From NCBI GenBank assembly GCA_964411665.1, contig CAYPMR010000006.1, positions 30,549 to 94,548 of the forward strand: 64,000 nucleotides of DNA, written 5' to 3'. This document shows positions 62,609 to 64,000 of the stretch, one piece after another. Under the pieces are notes generated by a model, which made no database searches, had not been told where the DNA came from, and saw only the letters and a list, made by a program, of their open reading frames with translations. Every line of letters starts with the position of its first letter. Within the stretch, counting starts at the first letter, position 1. A program made the position numbers and the translations under genes. Source of the DNA: CALFCE01 sp964411665 (lineage in GTDB: Bacteria; Pseudomonadota; Gammaproteobacteria; Granulosicoccales; Granulosicoccaceae).

Positions 62609-63589
62609 ATGACTCAACCAAAACGTATTGCAGTAACCGGTGCTGCAGGACAAATCTGTTACGCCATGCTCTATCGTATCGCAGCTGGCGAAATCTACGG
62701 TCCTGACCAGCCCGTCCGATTACAGCTACTGGAAATTACACCGGCTATGGGCGTGCTTGAAGCGGTAAAAATGGAACTGGACGACTGTGCATTTCCACTG
62801 CTCGATTCTGTCGTCTGCACCGACGACGCAAAAGTCGCTCTGGAAGGTGTCGATGCTGCGCTGTTCGTCGGTGCCAAACCACGAGGTCCCGGTATGGAAC
62901 GCAGCGACCTGATCACCGATAACGGCAAAATTTTTAGTGCCCTGGGCAAAACACTCAACGAAGTCGGCAGCAGTGAGGTCAAAGTCTGTGTGGTGGGTAA
63001 TCCAGCCAACACCAATGCCTACATTCTCAAAGCCAACGCACCATCGGTTAACCCAAGAAATATCACTGCGCTGACACGCCTTGATCACAACCGCGCCATG
63101 ACGCAATTGGCTGACAAAGCCGGCTCCAGTATCGACAAAATTAAAAAGATGATTATCTGGGGCAACCATTCGACTACGCAGGTACCTGATATCACTTTTG
63201 CAACAGTCGACGGCAAAGAGGCACCTTCTTTGGTAGATGACGCCTGGGCACAAAACGATTTTATCCCGACAGTTGCCAAACGAGGGGCTGCAGTTATTGA
63301 TGCACGCGGCAGCTCCAGTGCTGCTTCAGCTGCCAATGCAGTCATTGATCACATGGCTTCGTGGGAGCGTGGCACTGACGCAGGTGACTGGGTCAGTATG
63401 GCAGTACCCAGTGATGGCAGCTACGGCATTGAAGAGGGTTTGATTTATTCAGTACCCGTTACTTGCAGTGGCGGTGACTACAAAATCATCAGTGACTTGC
63501 AGCCAACTGACTTTATCAAAGAGAAAATGAAGGCTAGTGAGGCTGAGTTGCTGGACGAAAAACAAACTGTTGCGAGTTTGTTGTCTTAG
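62609..63589 (+). CDS. mdh: Malate dehydrogenase
   Basis: 326 residues, NAD-dependent oxidation of malate to oxaloacetate in the TCA cycle. Rossmann motif VTGAAGQICYAMLYR, GAKPRGPGMERSDL with substrate Arg residues, VVGNPANTNAYI, TRLDHNRA and the catalytic His in WGNHSTTQVPD. This is the longer malate-dehydrogenase subgroup related to cytosolic eukaryotic MDH, not the E. coli type. The frame is open from 62444, but the ATG at 62609 with its ribosome site gives the normal MTQPKRIAVTGAAGQ start. A 177-bp repeat array follows. Confidence 0.97.
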   Translation: MTQPKRIAVTGAAGQICYAMLYRIAAGEIYGPDQPVRLQLLEITPAMGVLEAVKMELDDCAFPLLDSVVCTDDAKVALEGVDAALFVGAKPRGPGMERSDLITDNGKIFSALGKTLNEVGSSEVKVCVVGNPANTNAYILKANAPSVNPRNITALTRLDHNRAMTQLADKAGSSIDKIKKMIIWGNHSTTQVPDITFATVDGKEAPSLVDDAWAQNDFIPTVAKRGAAVIDARGSSSAASAANAVIDHMASWERGTDAGDWVSMAVPSDGSYGIEEGLIYSVPVTCSGGDYKIISDLQPTDFIKEKMKASEAELLDEKQTVASLLS

Positions 63590-63677
63590 TACCGATTCGA
63601 GCCGCTTGCAATTCCCTGCAGCTCAAATCAACTGCGCAGTGATTCTTAAACAAAGAGAAGAATCTGCCAAATTATAT

Positions 63678-64000
63678 TGACGAAGTGCGTGCTCGGGGAT
63701 TGATTCGCAGAGGTGTCAATCGCAGGGATGCGATTGCCAAGCCTACATGGACGTATTCACGGCGCCCTCAGCGAAGCAATACCCGAGTACGCGCTGTTTG
63801 ACATGTCAGTAGCTTTGCTTGTGTTGTTATGCTTCTTAACTGCAGACTTGCAAATGACGAAGTGCGTGCTCGGGGATTGATTCGCAGAGGTGTCAATCGC
63901 AGGGATGCGATTGCCAAGCCTACATGGACGTATTCACGGCGCCCTCAGCGAAGCAATACCCGAGTACGCGCTGTTTGACATGTCAGTAGCTTTGCTTGTG
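63678..64000. repeat. 177-bp direct tandem repeat with internal inverted repeats, cut by window end
   Basis: Unit 1 is 63678-63854; unit 2 runs from 63855 to the window end. All 146 visible bases of unit 2 are identical to unit 1. Inside each unit, GCGTGCTCGGGGATT (63687-63701) is inverted, with two mismatches, at 63778-63792. AATCGC...GCGATT also forms a small hairpin. It is not similar to a transposase gene. More copies may follow. Confidence 0.95.

Noticed and set aside
62726..63253. Minus-strand frame of 175 codons
   Set aside because: It lies entirely opposite mdh, whose protein is fully recognisable.
63678..64000. Insertion sequence
   Set aside because: Inverted repeats exist, but no transposase frame or target duplication can be seen; called a tandem repeat only.

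Overview
The window looks like a chromosomal segment of a gammaproteobacterium. The evidence is the gene order: eno-kdsA-pyrG-tilS-accA-dnaE-rnhB, pilZ-holB-tmk-mltG-fabF-acpP-fabG-fabD, ligA-zipA-smc, der-bamB-yfgM-hisS-pilW-rlmN-ndk and nrdR-ribD are all classic gammaproteobacterial strings. ZipA and YfgM are themselves characteristic of that class. Genus cannot be read from the sequence. PilZ and PilW imply type IV pili.

Bases 1-15519 hold a plus-strand nonribosomal peptide synthetase (NRPS) operon that begins left of the window. In order it encodes: the end of a carrier protein plus a thioesterase with a Cys nucleophile; a HupE/UreJ-type membrane protein; a module split over three proteins (C-A(N), a stand-alone GAMT-like methyltransferase, A(C)-PCP-E); a second module C-A-PCP with a PP-loop ATPase domain inserted in its A domain; an acyl-CoA-dehydrogenase-like oxidase; a stand-alone A domain; and a stand-alone carrier protein. 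Spacings are short and several junctions are ATGA overlaps, so this reads as one transcription unit. Sampled lines are clearly AT-richer than the housekeeping genes, which fits acquisition by transfer.

The two multidomain modules share an unusual logic. Both A domains are interrupted at the same place, between core motifs A8 and A9. In one, the inserted enzyme (methyltransferase) is a separate polypeptide, so the A10 lysine must be supplied in trans. In the other, the inserted enzyme is a PP-loop ATPase related to N-acetyl-sugar amidotransferases, in an A domain whose specificity residues read as asparagine. I consider this the most likely undescribed system here: an NRPS that could amidinate or thiolate its amino acid while it is bound. 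The oxidase/A/carrier trio resembles prolyl-carrier oxidation to a pyrrole or dehydroproline starter.

Bases 15520-19322 are a transition zone: a telomere-like GGGTTCA repeat, a large membrane protein, an ICMT-like methyltransferase and a pterin dehydratase domain fused to an unknown N-terminal region. From 19323 to 46975 nearly everything is minus-strand housekeeping: glycolysis, KDO, CTP, tRNA lysidine, fatty-acid synthesis, DNA replication, lysine/peptidoglycan, division and chromosome condensation. After 47169 come a secreted M23 peptidase, Der, a coupled TAXI binding protein plus GGDEF/EAL pair, the bamB-hisS-rlmN-ndk string, a proteasome-like hydrolase, ribD-nrdR and malate dehydrogenase. 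The window ends inside a 177-bp tandem repeat. No rRNA, tRNA, CRISPR array, transposase or integrase was recognised.
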